DNA from: Rhodopirellula halodulae
GTDB lineage: Bacteria > Planctomycetota > Planctomycetia > Pirellulales > Pirellulaceae
NCBI RefSeq assembly: GCF_020966775.1
Contig: NZ_JAJKFV010000029.1
Coordinates: forward strand, 1,357,001 to 1,421,000
Reading direction: 5' to 3'
Length of the DNA stretch: 64,000 bases
In this document: positions 43,535 through 53,246 of the stretch, in pieces
Numbering within the stretch: position 1 is the stretch's first letter
Layout of the letters: the number at the start of each line of letters is the position of its first letter
Notes under the pieces: generated by a model
What the model was told of the DNA's origin: nothing
The model's input: the letters and a program-made list of their open reading frames with translations, nothing else
Database searches by the model: none
Position numbers and translations under genes: made by a program

Positions 43535-44731
43535 TCAAAACGACGGCTGGGTATCCGCGTAGTCAGCAAAGTGTTGCTCCGACTTTTCGCGATCGAAGCC
43601 GCCGTCGTGAAGGACGATTCGGAAATGCAGGTCCATGTGTTCTCCGTCAGCGATCTTCACCCCGTCATACTCAGGCTGGCCAAAGTGGTGACGCCCAAAT
43701 GGGTTGGCGGCGAACAGACCGTAGGTGCGGACGTGCCAGTAGCATTCCTGCAGTTGGTTCTCGGGATGATAGAAGATCGTGATGCCGGCGTTGGGCCACG
43801 TCGAAGGATCATCCGAGTCCGATTGCATGATGGGGCCGCTGTAGTCGACCCAAGAAGAAACTTTGCCCCAGGCCTCGCCGTCTTTAAGTCCTTCCGCGTT
43901 TTGTCCCGTGCCGCCAAGCTTGGAGTCGACCTTCATCGTGCCCGCGACTCGAACGCCCAGCGTGCCTTCTTTTGTGTCACCAAAGACGACGTCACCGTCG
44001 GTCGCTTTTAAACGCACGTCCAAATCGATGACCGTGTCGCCATGTGATTGCGAGAACGTCCAACGACGTTGGTCGCTGAGAACGCGTTTGCCTTCGGGAT
44101 GGTTCCAATCGTTCTCGGTGGTGATGACGACTCCATTCTGAGTTTGGCTTTTCGTCATCGAGGTCTGCACGACGTAGCCGGTGTGCGGGGTTGGCTTGTC
44201 GAGCCAGAAGTCCAGGTCGTTCACGATCCCGTGTGTGAACCATACCGAACGATGGTGATGGTGGTCATCTTTTTCGTACTTTCCTTTCTCTTGCATCGGG
44301 TAGTCGCGGGTGAGCGGCAAGCCGGATGGCGAGAGCAAGGGGTAGAGGCCTGGCGTGCCTTCGAGACTTGCGTGGTGGCGTGCGATCAATTTTCCACCGT
44401 GAGATATCTCCACATCCATTTGTTGGGAGGCTTTATCATCGGAGGCGACTTCCCGAGCGTCCCAGGCCGATTGGGTTGCGGCGGCGTTTGGTGAATCAGC
44501 TGAAACCGTTTGCAGGCTGATCGTTGCAAACGACAGCGCGGCCATCAGGCAGGCAAGCCCACGCGAACCCACTGAGGTTCGGATTTGTGAATCGGATGAA
44601 ACGATTGGAAGGAAAGCCTTCAGCGAAGGGCGAAGACGTTGTGGCTCAGATTGAGTGCTGGCGGGGCCAAATGGGTTCATTGTCACGTTGTGTGCGTTTG
44701 TTTGGAGTGCGTCGTCGGACTGTAGGGGCAT
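43535..44731 (-). CDS. Exported PmoA-family (DUF6807) protein
   Basis: This is about 398 residues from ATG 44731 (GGAAGG nearby); an ATG at 44680 and a longer frame from 44824 are alternatives. A hydrophobic segment (GLACLMAALSFATISLQTVSA) is a signal peptide or anchor. The mature part has the DHHHHRSVWFTHGIVNDLDF block typical of the family named after PmoA, with ENDWNHPEGKRVLSDQRRW and a C-terminal HHFGQPEYDGVKIADGEHMD. Despite the name, it is not methane monooxygenase; the His-rich site suggests a metal enzyme acting on sugar derivatives. It is the first gene of its cluster. Confidence 0.75.
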   Translation of the reverse strand: MPLQSDDALQTNAHNVTMNPFGPASTQSEPQRLRPSLKAFLPIVSSDSQIRTSVGSRGLACLMAALSFATISLQTVSADSPNAAATQSAWDAREVASDDKASQQMDVEISHGGKLIARHHASLEGTPGLYPLLSPSGLPLTRDYPMQEKGKYEKDDHHHHRSVWFTHGIVNDLDFWLDKPTPHTGYVVQTSMTKSQTQNGVVITTENDWNHPEGKRVLSDQRRWTFSQSHGDTVIDLDVRLKATDGDVVFGDTKEGTLGVRVAGTMKVDSKLGGTGQNAEGLKDGEAWGKVSSWVDYSGPIMQSDSDDPSTWPNAGITIFYHPENQLQECYWHVRTYGLFAANPFGRHHFGQPEYDGVKIADGEHMDLHFRIVLHDGGFDREKSEQHFADYADTQPSF

Positions 44732-44859
44732 GTTGTACCAACCTTCCCCCGATGTGGTGGCGTTGTTTTCCACGTCGTTGGAAGTCGATGGATTATGATA
44801 GAGAGGGACGGGGCCGGATGCCATCTTTTCTGATTTCAGGGTTGTGCGGAGCCAATGTG

Positions 44860-46812
44860 ATGAGCCACCGACGTGGTTGGAATTTGCTAATCGCTTTCAT
44901 CGGCGTGCTGTGGTTGGGGGCGTCGCCCGCTTTGGCTCAACGAGCCAACAAGCGGAATGTGAAACAAGCGTCCGCCGCAACCAAGATCCGGTTGCCGGAA
45001 AGCGTTCGCACCAAACAGCGTGTCGACATGGACGTGGCACCCGTTCGCGAATCGAGTCGTGAGGAGATTCGATACGCGGCGAACGAACTCGACACCCTGA
45101 TCGAACGTGAGTTGTTGGCCGAAGGCATTGCACCCAAGGAACTGGCGAGCGACGAGGTGTTCCTTCGCCGGGTTTACTTGGACGTGGCAGGCCGAATTCC
45201 GACGTTGGAAGAGGCTCAGCAATTTCTCGAGTCGACCTCAAAGACACGCCGCGAGGAATTGATCGATCGGTTGTTGTCCAGTCCTGATTACGTCAGCCAT
45301 TCTTACAACTGGTGGGCCGACACGTTGCGGTTGGTGGATCGACCACAACCGAACTTGGTCGCGGATCCATACAACGGATACGTCAAACAGAGCATCGCTG
45401 AAAACAAACCGTACGACAAATGGGTCTACGAGATGCTGACGGCCAGCGGCAAAGTTTGGGACAACCCCGCGACAGGGTTTCAGTTTCGTGACGACGGCAT
45501 GCCGCTTCCCTACATCGACAACACGGTGCGAGTCTTCCTGGGCACGCAAATTGGCTGTGCTCAATGTCACGACCATCCATTCGACGAGTGGTCGCAGTAT
45601 CAGTTTTATCAGCTCGCTGCTTTCACCGCGGGCACCAGCACTCGCATGCGAAAAGGCGACCCCGGTTACGAGAAAACCAATCCGGCCAATGCCCTGATCA
45701 ATCAAGGCAAGGAACACTTTGACAAAGGACGCGTTCCCGGCGAGTTTCAACGGTTGACGCGGGCCAACACCTACGTGGTCAGTGAGAAGCCTCGCAAGTT
45801 GCGTTTGCCCCACGACTATGCCTACCGCAATGCCAAGCCCAAAGACATCGTTGAGCCAGCGGTTTTATGGGGCGAAGTCCCTTCGTCCGCCAAAAACGCG
45901 ACGCCGCGAGAACAATTTGCCGCGTGGGTCACCAGCCCAGAAAACCCACGGTTCAGCAAAACCATCGTCAACCGAGTTTGGAAACGTTTGATGGGCGTCG
46001 GGTTCGTTGAACCGATCGACGATTTTCGCGACGAGAATGTGTGCGTCAATGAAGCGGCCATGGATCACCTTTGCCGAGAATTGGTCCGTCGTGGATTTGA
46101 TTTGAAAGAGCTGACTCGAATGGTTCTTTACAGCCAAACGTATCAACGTCAGGCGACGGACTATGACATCACCAGCGGCGAGTTTTATTACTTCCCTGGA
46201 CCAACCGTTCGTCGGATGACCGCGGAACAGGTTTGGGATTCCATTTTGACTTTGGCGGTGAACAACCCTTGGCCGTTCCAACGTCCCACCGCGGAAGAGA
46301 TGCGTCCGGTAATGGATCTGGATTTTTCCAAGGTAGACTTCGACGAGGTGAAGAAACGTTCGGAGCGATTCAAGGAGACTTACTTCGCTTCGGTTTACAA
46401 GCGTGGGCTGAACCAGCACGCCTATCAGCGAAACATTCTTTGCCGTGCCAGTGAGTTGCCATCGCCGCTGCCCAACGATCATTTCCTGCGGCAATTCGGC
46501 CAGGGCGACCGCGAGGTCATCAATGGTTCGCAGGACGAGGCGACCGTGCCACAAATTTTGGCAATGTTCAATGGTCCGATCACGCATGTGATGTTGGAAC
46601 CCGGATCGGCGCTCGTGGACAATGTCTTGAAAGTTAGCAACACCAAGAAACGCATCGACGCGATTTTCCTGAGTGTGTTGACTCGCAAACCATCCGCGGA
46701 CGATCGAATCATTGCTTCTCGAGAGTTGTCCAGCCGGAATCTCTCCGGTGTTGGGTACGGCAACATCATTTGGGCGCTGCTGAACACTCGCGAATTTTTA
46801 TTCATTCAATGA
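44860..46812 (+). CDS. DUF1549/DUF1553 (PSCyt2/PSD1) exported protein
   Basis: The 650-residue protein starts at ATG 44860 with a signal peptide (MSHRRGWNLLIAFIGVLWL). DUF1549 follows, with VFLRRVYLDVAGRIPT and a CAQCHDHPFDEW haem-like CxxCH segment; DUF1553 then runs to the end. Such proteins are abundant in planctomycetes and nearly always sit beside a DUF1501 gene, as here. Their substrate is unknown; an extracytoplasmic role in glycan breakdown is usually inferred. An ATG at 44818 is a less likely start. Confidence 0.88.
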   Translation: MSHRRGWNLLIAFIGVLWLGASPALAQRANKRNVKQASAATKIRLPESVRTKQRVDMDVAPVRESSREEIRYAANELDTLIERELLAEGIAPKELASDEVFLRRVYLDVAGRIPTLEEAQQFLESTSKTRREELIDRLLSSPDYVSHSYNWWADTLRLVDRPQPNLVADPYNGYVKQSIAENKPYDKWVYEMLTASGKVWDNPATGFQFRDDGMPLPYIDNTVRVFLGTQIGCAQCHDHPFDEWSQYQFYQLAAFTAGTSTRMRKGDPGYEKTNPANALINQGKEHFDKGRVPGEFQRLTRANTYVVSEKPRKLRLPHDYAYRNAKPKDIVEPAVLWGEVPSSAKNATPREQFAAWVTSPENPRFSKTIVNRVWKRLMGVGFVEPIDDFRDENVCVNEAAMDHLCRELVRRGFDLKELTRMVLYSQTYQRQATDYDITSGEFYYFPGPTVRRMTAEQVWDSILTLAVNNPWPFQRPTAEEMRPVMDLDFSKVDFDEVKKRSERFKETYFASVYKRGLNQHAYQRNILCRASELPSPLPNDHFLRQFGQGDREVINGSQDEATVPQILAMFNGPITHVMLEPGSALVDNVLKVSNTKKRIDAIFLSVLTRKPSADDRIIASRELSSRNLSGVGYGNIIWALLNTREFLFIQ

Positions 46813-46970
46813 GCGAAAGCTTGCACGCAATCCATGTCTCCCGAATTTCCCAAATTTCGCGACTAGCCGATTGCTCGAGCCGCTGGCGATCGCAATCACC
46901 AGTTTTTGATTGACCTTCATCATCCACCTCCATTCTTTTCACCCGCGTATCCCCACCGCGAGATCGAATC

Positions 46971-48278
46971 ATGGCCGGAATCGAATTCACTCTGGAAGAC
47001 CGCCGTCGCTTCATCAGTCGATTGGCAAAGCAAACATTGGGCGTGTCCTTCGCTGGGGGCGTTTTGGGCGGTCCATGGTGGGATGAATTGTCTCCATCGG
47101 CGCGGGCCCATGCCGCGTCGGCTTCATCGAAGAAAGCCAAGCACATCATCTATCTGTTCATGGATGGTGCCATGTCTCACCTGGACACCTTTGATCCCAA
47201 GGTGGGTGTGGAGGAAGCGGGTGAGACCAAACCGATCGCCACCCGTGTGCCTGGCATTCACTTTGGCGACCGATTTCCAAAGCTCGCCTATCTCGCCGGC
47301 GCGATCGCGACCGTACGCTCGTTGTCAACGGAAACCGGTGCGCACGAGCAGGGGCGGTATCTGATGCGAACCGCCTACAAACAAATCAATTCAATTCAGC
47401 ATCCCGGGATGGGGGCTTGGATGGTTGATCAGCAAGGACGAACGAACCAGGAACTGCCTGGTAATTTCTTGATCGGCAGTGGTAACCGGCATCCGGGAGC
47501 CGGATTCTTGCCTCCCGCTTTGTCACCGGTCCCAATCGCCAATGTCAATTCAGGTTTGCAGAACATCAAGTTACCAAAGTACCTCGATGAGAAGTTGTTC
47601 TACCGGCGATTGGCGTTGGCAAACCGCTTTGACAAATCGTTCCAATCAAGCCGTAAGAACAACGATGTCGAGGCTTACAACCAACTGTATCTTGAGACGC
47701 GAAAGTTGATGGGCAGTGAGCACCTCAAGGTGTTCGATCTGAACGAGGAAGACGGCAAAGTCCGAGACGCGTACGGCAGGAACTCATTCGGACAGGGATG
47801 CTTGCTCGCACGTCGATTGGTTGAGTCGGGAGCCCGTTTTGTCGAGGTCAACTTTGGTGGCTGGGACATGCACCAGGACCTCTACAATCGATTGGATGAG
47901 AAAGCGAGCCAAGTCGACGATGGGATGGGAGCCCTCCTGCGGGATCTGCATTCCAAAGGACTGCTGGATGAAACCTTGGTTGTTTTGACCACGGAATTCG
48001 GTCGCAAACCAAAGCTGAATGCGAACGCGGGACGTGACCATCATCCGGGCGTGTTCTGCAGCTTGTTGGCGGGGGCCGGGATTCGAGGCGGTCAGGTGTT
48101 GGGGGCGTCAGACAAACACGGCAGTTATGTCGACGATTACCAAGTGAGTGTTTCTGCATTCAATAAAACCATCGCAGCGGCGGCAGGATTGCCGCTGGAT
48201 GAGGAGTTCTATGCACCCAACGGGCGTCCCTTTAAGATCGGCGGCGATGACGATCCCATCCCCGAACTGCTCGCCTGA
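46971..48278 (+). CDS. DUF1501 sulfatase-fold exported protein
   Basis: The 435-residue protein begins with a Tat signal (EDRRRFISRLAKQTLG). The alkaline phosphatase/sulfatase-like core has IIYLFMDGAMSHLDTFDPK with the metal-binding Asp, TEFGRKPKLN and a GRDHHPG histidine motif. DUF1501 lacks the sulfatase formylglycine signature. It pairs with the DUF1549/1553 gene 158 bases upstream, which is the standard planctomycete arrangement. The substrate is unknown. Confidence 0.88.
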   Translation: MAGIEFTLEDRRRFISRLAKQTLGVSFAGGVLGGPWWDELSPSARAHAASASSKKAKHIIYLFMDGAMSHLDTFDPKVGVEEAGETKPIATRVPGIHFGDRFPKLAYLAGAIATVRSLSTETGAHEQGRYLMRTAYKQINSIQHPGMGAWMVDQQGRTNQELPGNFLIGSGNRHPGAGFLPPALSPVPIANVNSGLQNIKLPKYLDEKLFYRRLALANRFDKSFQSSRKNNDVEAYNQLYLETRKLMGSEHLKVFDLNEEDGKVRDAYGRNSFGQGCLLARRLVESGARFVEVNFGGWDMHQDLYNRLDEKASQVDDGMGALLRDLHSKGLLDETLVVLTTEFGRKPKLNANAGRDHHPGVFCSLLAGAGIRGGQVLGASDKHGSYVDDYQVSVSAFNKTIAAAAGLPLDEEFYAPNGRPFKIGGDDDPIPELLA

Positions 48279-48289
48279 AACCGAACGCT

Positions 48290-49363
48290 TTGACCGAATC
48301 TTCCCATCTGGTTTCGTATCGTCGTGCCGTGATGGCGTTGGTTATCGTCAACGTGTTGTGGGGTTCATCGTTTCCTTTTATCAAGACGTTGAACCTGCTG
48401 ACGGATCAGCATTTTGGCGTGGACGAAGCGACCGCGTCCGCGTCGCTACGTGGGGCCGCGTCCGCATGGATGATCGGGTTGCGTTTTGCGGTCGCCCTCG
48501 TCTTGTTCGCGATGATTCGCCGCGACGTGATCCGGCGTTTGCGAAAACCTGAGCTTCTCGCGGGAACGGTGATCGGTGTTTTCTTCTGCATCGGGATGGT
48601 GTTGCAAGTGTCCGGACTGTCAACGATCCCGGCATCTCGGAGCGGGTTTCTGACCAGTCTGGCTGTCGTCTGGACGCCCATTTTAGCAACGGTGTTTGAA
48701 AGACAACGACCCCGCGCGGTCGTTCTCTTAGGCGGCGCGATTTCGCTGGTGGGCGTTTCGATTCTGACCGGCTTGCTCGGTTGGTCCGGTGGCGCTCCAC
48801 GGTTTGCTTCGGACGGATTCAGTCACTGGAAAACGGGCGACACGTTGACGCTATTAGCGGTCTTGTTCTTCAGTGCACAGATCGTCGCGGTGGATTGGTT
48901 TGGCAAGCGTTTGGATTCCCTCGCGTTCACGCCGTCCATGTTCGGGACCACCGCGGCATTGTCGTTAATGTTTTTCGTCTTCCTTCAACCGAACATTCCA
49001 GAGTTGGGCGAGGCAAGTTCCGCTGGCGAAGGCTGGGTTTCGTTGACGACCCAGTTGCCATTTTGGGGACTGATTCTGCTGCTGTCGATCTTTCCTTCGC
49101 TGATCGCGTTCTCACTGATGAATCGGTATCAGCCGAGCGTGACGCCAACGCAGGCTTCTGTGCTCTACACCTTGGAGCCTTTGATGGCTTCCGCGTGGGC
49201 GATGTTCGTTCCCGCGTTGCTCAGTCGTTGGTGTGGCGTCGACTATCAGAACGAACACCTCACGCCGCAGTTGTTGTGCGGCGGTGCGGTGCTGCTGCTC
49301 GCGAATTTTGTGGCGCTGTGGCCGACAAAAACTTCGCGTTCGACGGGGGAAGCGTCTGCCTAA
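48290..49363 (+). CDS. EamA/DMT superfamily transporter
   Basis: The protein has up to 357 residues and ten hydrophobic helices in the two EamA halves, with VNVLWGSSFPFIK at the start and the second repeat near FPSLIAFSLMNRYQ. It is inferred to be a drug/metabolite exporter or sugar/amino-acid permease of unknown substrate. The listed start is a TTG 12 bases after the DUF1501 stop; an ATG at 48332 (MALVIVNVLW) is an equally good option. Its stop codon overlaps that of the convergent sulfatase gene by four bases. Confidence 0.8.
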   Translation: MTESSHLVSYRRAVMALVIVNVLWGSSFPFIKTLNLLTDQHFGVDEATASASLRGAASAWMIGLRFAVALVLFAMIRRDVIRRLRKPELLAGTVIGVFFCIGMVLQVSGLSTIPASRSGFLTSLAVVWTPILATVFERQRPRAVVLLGGAISLVGVSILTGLLGWSGGAPRFASDGFSHWKTGDTLTLLAVLFFSAQIVAVDWFGKRLDSLAFTPSMFGTTAALSLMFFVFLQPNIPELGEASSAGEGWVSLTTQLPFWGLILLLSIFPSLIAFSLMNRYQPSVTPTQASVLYTLEPLMASAWAMFVPALLSRWCGVDYQNEHLTPQLLCGGAVLLLANFVALWPTKTSRSTGEASA

Positions 49364-50793
49364 GAACCAATTAGTTCGGCAGGCAATACCAGTTCATCAC
49401 CGAGTGATGTTTGCAAAATTTGTAGTTGATCAAACAAGTCCTTCACGATGGCAGCCATGGCGGGGTTCGCAGCGAGGTCGTGTTGTTCGAGTGGGTCATT
49501 TAGCATGTCAAAAAGTTGAACGGTCTTGGCTTTGGGAAACACAATCAACTTGTATTGCTCGGTCCGGATGCTCCGTTGCAGATCCAGGTAAGCACCGTAG
49601 ATCGTTGGGTAAGCCGAACGTGCTCCATTCATCAATGGGAGCACGCTGTGGAAATCGATATGAGCGGGTTTTTCGATCTGTGCAAGCTCCAAAGTGGTCG
49701 GCATGACGTCTTGCAAATAAACAGGCTCTTTCACTCGACCGCCTGCCTGCACCCCGGGGCCTTTGACCAGAAACGGCACTCGAACGCTGTGGTCGTATGG
49801 GTTTTGCTTTCCAAGTAATCCATGTTGGCCAACCGCCAAGCCATGATCGGCGGTGAAGAAAATCCAGGTGTTGTCGGCTTCGCCTGATTGGTCGACGGCG
49901 TCCAGGATTCGTCCAATCATCGCATCCATGTGTGTCAACAAAGCGTAATATTCGCGGCGATGAACACGCACCGCGAATTCCGTGCGTGGAAAGGGCGCGA
50001 GTCGCTCGTCTCGCAACGAACGTCCGCAGCCAATTTCTTCGGCATAGGGGTGCAAAGGCTGGTAATTCTGCGGGACCAAGATCTGTTCCGCCGGGTACTT
50101 GTCCAGGAATTCCTGAGGAGCTTGGCGAGGATCATGTGTGGCGTTGAATGCGAGATACATGAACGTGGGCTCGTCATGTTCCGCGGCATCAGCGAAGAAA
50201 TCGTCCGCATGATTCGCGACGACTTCGCTCCAGTGAGTACCGCCTTCCCAAAAACCTCCCCATTTCGGATCCGATGGGGACCATGGATCGGGCTGGCCTT
50301 CGATGGGACGGTTGTAACCTTCAGGAAAGTCTTTTGGCATGCCCGGCCGAACGTCACGCACGACGTCAAACGATTTCTGTGCGTTGGCCCGGCAGTGCCA
50401 TTTGCCGGTCATGTACGTTCGATAGCCGGCGGCCTTCAGCATCTCGCCCCACCAGCGGCCTTCCTCACGTTCTCTTTCTGACTGTTGATAGATCTCTTTC
50501 GCCTGCCAGACGAAACGTCCTGAGTTCAGCATGGTGCGACTGGCCAAACAAACCGCACCGCTCCACGAACCCATGTTGTAGGCGTGCGAAAACGAGGTGC
50601 CCTCGCGTGCCAAGCGGTCCAGATTTGGCGTTTCCACCTCCTCATTGCCCAATTCTGCGATGGAATCAAAGCACAGGTCATCAGCAAAGATGAAGATGAT
50701 ATTGGGCCGGTCGTCAGCCGTCAGTTGTGGCGAACCGAAGACACAAAAAAGCGTGCCCAAGAAAAGGCACGCTAGCGAACGCAAGGAAGGCAT
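49360..50793 (-). CDS. Type I sulfatase
   Basis: The 477-residue exported protein begins with a signal peptide (LRSLACLFLGTLFCVFG). After NIIFIFADDL, with the metal-binding aspartates, comes the formylglycine signature CLASR at C82. It is the C-x-A-x-R variant of C-x-P-x-R. FTADHGLAVGQHG provides the distal metal ligands. Such arylsulfatases hydrolyse sulfate esters of algal polysaccharides in this group. The 3' end overlaps that of the transporter gene by four bases; the 5' side faces the end of the HTH-sigma gene 83 bases away. Confidence 0.9.
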   Translation of the reverse strand: MPSLRSLACLFLGTLFCVFGSPQLTADDRPNIIFIFADDLCFDSIAELGNEEVETPNLDRLAREGTSFSHAYNMGSWSGAVCLASRTMLNSGRFVWQAKEIYQQSEREREEGRWWGEMLKAAGYRTYMTGKWHCRANAQKSFDVVRDVRPGMPKDFPEGYNRPIEGQPDPWSPSDPKWGGFWEGGTHWSEVVANHADDFFADAAEHDEPTFMYLAFNATHDPRQAPQEFLDKYPAEQILVPQNYQPLHPYAEEIGCGRSLRDERLAPFPRTEFAVRVHRREYYALLTHMDAMIGRILDAVDQSGEADNTWIFFTADHGLAVGQHGLLGKQNPYDHSVRVPFLVKGPGVQAGGRVKEPVYLQDVMPTTLELAQIEKPAHIDFHSVLPLMNGARSAYPTIYGAYLDLQRSIRTEQYKLIVFPKAKTVQLFDMLNDPLEQHDLAANPAMAAIVKDLFDQLQILQTSLGDELVLPAELIGS

Positions 50794-50876
50794 GGGCGTG
50801 GGGAGCTAGGTGGGATGTGGGATGGGAAAGTTCCCAGTCTAGCTGAACGCCTTTGCTTTGGGTGGTTCTATGGAGT

Positions 50877-52550
50877 TCAGCTCGCACCCAATTCCACATC
50901 GATTTTGGCATCACGGGCTGCGTCACGAAGCTTGCTCAGTGCTCGAGCCTCAAGCTGCCGCACTCGTTCCTTTGTCACGCCCATTTCCTCACCGACTTCC
51001 TTCAGAGTCAGCGGCTCGACGCCACGTTGCAGTCCGAAGCGGGCGCTGATGATCTTTTGCTCCCGCTCGTCCAATCGATCCAGGATTCGTGCCAGCTCAC
51101 GCTGACGTTGTAGCTGGACCGTTTCCTCCAAGTACGGATCCAAACGCTCGTCTTGGTGGGCGACGAACATCTCGTCCGGAGTCGCTCGGAAGCGATCGCG
51201 GTGTTTGAATTCGTTCGGAATGGTCCGAGCGAAGTTTTTCATGATCGCCCACGATGCATACGTGCTGAACTTGTTTCCGCGGGAGTAATCAAACTTCTCC
51301 ACGGCACGGATCAACGACATGTTGCCGTCACTGATCAGCGAAAAGAAATCTTCCGCCGAAGCCACATGGCGTTTCGCGATCGAGACCACGAGACGCAGGT
51401 TGGCCTGGACGATCTTATTCTTGACCTTCACCGCCTCTTCGTAGAGCGATTGGATTTGGTCCATGACACCAGCGTCCATCTTGTCCGCATCGGTCAACGA
51501 CTGACGCAGCTTGTTGGCTCGGTGCTTCAGGTAATTCATCTTGCGGAACAAATGGCCTTCTTGTTCCCGCGTCAGCAACGGAACGTCGTAGAGCGCGGCC
51601 AAGTAGCTGGGGAGTTCCGACGGTGCACGAACTTTGCGAGCGTTTTCCGACGCGGGCATTTCAGCCAGGTATTCGCTTTCACGCGAGGTGTCTTCAAAGT
51701 CCTCGTTGTAGATGTACTCCAAAGGCATCTCCAGCAACTGCTGCATTCGAACTTCGTTCAAGATGCGCTGAATGCTAGTGCGAGTGCGTTTGAATCGTTT
51801 GCACAGTTGTGGGATGGTCGCGCCGTGAATTTGCAATTGGTGGATGACGCGTTTGTCTTCGTCGCTGAGCGTTTCGCGATGGTGAGGAAATATCGCCAAC
51901 TGGCGATTTCGCGAATCGAAATTCTTCAGCGTGTACCGAACCGTTTCGGGGGATCGGTGCATGATTGAGGCGATTTGCTGGATCACTTCAGCGAAGGTGG
52001 CACCACCTTCCACCAATTGACGGGCACGTTCGACCATCTCGGTCTTTTCGCCGTCGGTCAGTTGGCTGAAGCGTTCGCCGCGACGGACCTTTTCGCGGTT
52101 GTTGGCGATGAAGCGGTCGACGCTGCTGTTGAGGAAGCCGACACGTTTCCGTTTGCCGAACAGGAACTTCCGACTGACCAAACCCGCATCGCGCCAACGG
52201 CTGATGGTCTTGGTGGAAACGTGAAAATTACGGCTCAAATCGGCCACGGTGTGAACATGCTCACCGGCTTCGTCGGCCCGAATGTCCGCCGCGTCCGAGA
52301 GGTCTTCGATCAACAGACGCAGATCATGAGCCAGGTCGGCCGAGGCGATCGTTTGGCGAAGCGAGGATTCGGGGCGGTAATTGGTGATGCGGAACGTAAC
52401 GTAATCCAAGGAATAATCGCGATCGGGTTGAATCTCCGACAGCAATTTTTCGGCCAACAAGGACTGCTCGATCTTCTTGGCACGGGGGCTGAACCGAGCC
52501 AATTGGTCGCGAAGTTCTTTGATAGCAATGTTGCGATAAGACGAATGCAT
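50877..52550 (-). CDS. Sigma-70 factor with three N-terminal HTH segments
   Basis: The 557-residue protein ends in a sigma-70 core. Region 1.2 lies at about 313-348 (SYLAALYDVPLLTREQE). Region 2 is 384-446 ([20 protein letters not shown] to SWAIMKNFAR). Region 4 is 490-543 (VTKERVRQLEARALSKLRD). Region 3 is absent. The first 300 residues are unusual for a sigma factor. They hold a MerR-like HTH near 100-148 (TVADLSRNFHVSTKTISRWR), a second HTH near 185-212 (SPETVRYTLKNF) and a third near 240-268 (GATIPQLCKRFKRTRTSI). The factor may combine promoter selection with sequence-specific DNA binding. It starts at ATG 52550. Confidence 0.85.
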   Translation of the reverse strand: MHSSYRNIAIKELRDQLARFSPRAKKIEQSLLAEKLLSEIQPDRDYSLDYVTFRITNYRPESSLRQTIASADLAHDLRLLIEDLSDAADIRADEAGEHVHTVADLSRNFHVSTKTISRWRDAGLVSRKFLFGKRKRVGFLNSSVDRFIANNREKVRRGERFSQLTDGEKTEMVERARQLVEGGATFAEVIQQIASIMHRSPETVRYTLKNFDSRNRQLAIFPHHRETLSDEDKRVIHQLQIHGATIPQLCKRFKRTRTSIQRILNEVRMQQLLEMPLEYIYNEDFEDTSRESEYLAEMPASENARKVRAPSELPSYLAALYDVPLLTREQEGHLFRKMNYLKHRANKLRQSLTDADKMDAGVMDQIQSLYEEAVKVKNKIVQANLRLVVSIAKRHVASAEDFFSLISDGNMSLIRAVEKFDYSRGNKFSTYASWAIMKNFARTIPNEFKHRDRFRATPDEMFVAHQDERLDPYLEETVQLQRQRELARILDRLDEREQKIISARFGLQRGVEPLTLKEVGEEMGVTKERVRQLEARALSKLRDAARDAKIDVELGAS

Positions 52551-53246
52551 GTTCTTGGTTTCCCAATACAGAACTGTCCGTGCCGTTGTCCTTGCGACCC
52601 CGGCGGGTCGTCAGCACGTCAATTCAATTTGCCCGGGGGCCACCTTATCCGTAAGGCGATCAGTCAGATCGGGCAGAGAGATTTCGTTTCCGTGATCAGC
52701 CGTGACGCTGGACGAAAATCCTCCTCTTTCTCACCACCCGCTCATCCGACGCGACTCCGTGCCACGTCAGTTGAGGTGCAACGTGCTTCGACGACTCCTG
52801 GAAATTCACTCGTCGCTGAAATTCGAGGCACCTCGTGGGCTGCCATGATTAGAGCGTTTGTTCTTGACGAGAGTTCACCAAGACCAACGTGGGACGCGAA
52901 TTTGACGAGTTTTTTCGTCAGATGCATTCCGCCAAGTTTCCCCCGTCGACCTAAATCAACGAGAGCAACGTGTGCGGTCTGCGTGGCGACCTTGCCCGAA
53001 TCAGGACAAGGAAGCAGTAGTGAAATTTCCGGACCAAAAAGTCGCCGGGAAAACGAAAAATCAATTTGACTTTGCAAGTGTCTTGCAAAACGCGGTGTTT
53101 TTGCTTGCACAAAAATTCGAGACCAACTGGAAGTGTCCTCGTCGCTGCCAAAAATGTGCAAACTTTACAATCACTTTGAAACTTTGGCAGTCTCACATTG
53201 AGAATCGAGTCCGCTGGCGTCAAAACCGGTCAACCGGAACAACCGG
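52551..53246. other. Divergent intergenic region, partly AT-richer
   Basis: There are 696 bases without a believable gene. From about 53030 to 53130 it is richer in A and T and contains TTGCA-type words (TTTGCAAGTG, CTTGCAAAAC, CTTGCACAAA). It must contain the promoters of the HTH-sigma gene and of the two-gene operon to its right. Confidence 0.4.

Noticed and set aside
44524-44859. N-terminal extension of the DUF1549/1553 protein
   Set aside because: It is Arg/Cys-rich and lies opposite the start of the divergent PmoA-family gene; a signal peptide starts at 44860.
51153-53069. Long plus-strand frames opposite the HTH-sigma gene
   Set aside because: They oppose a gene with complete sigma motifs, and no domain is visible in them.
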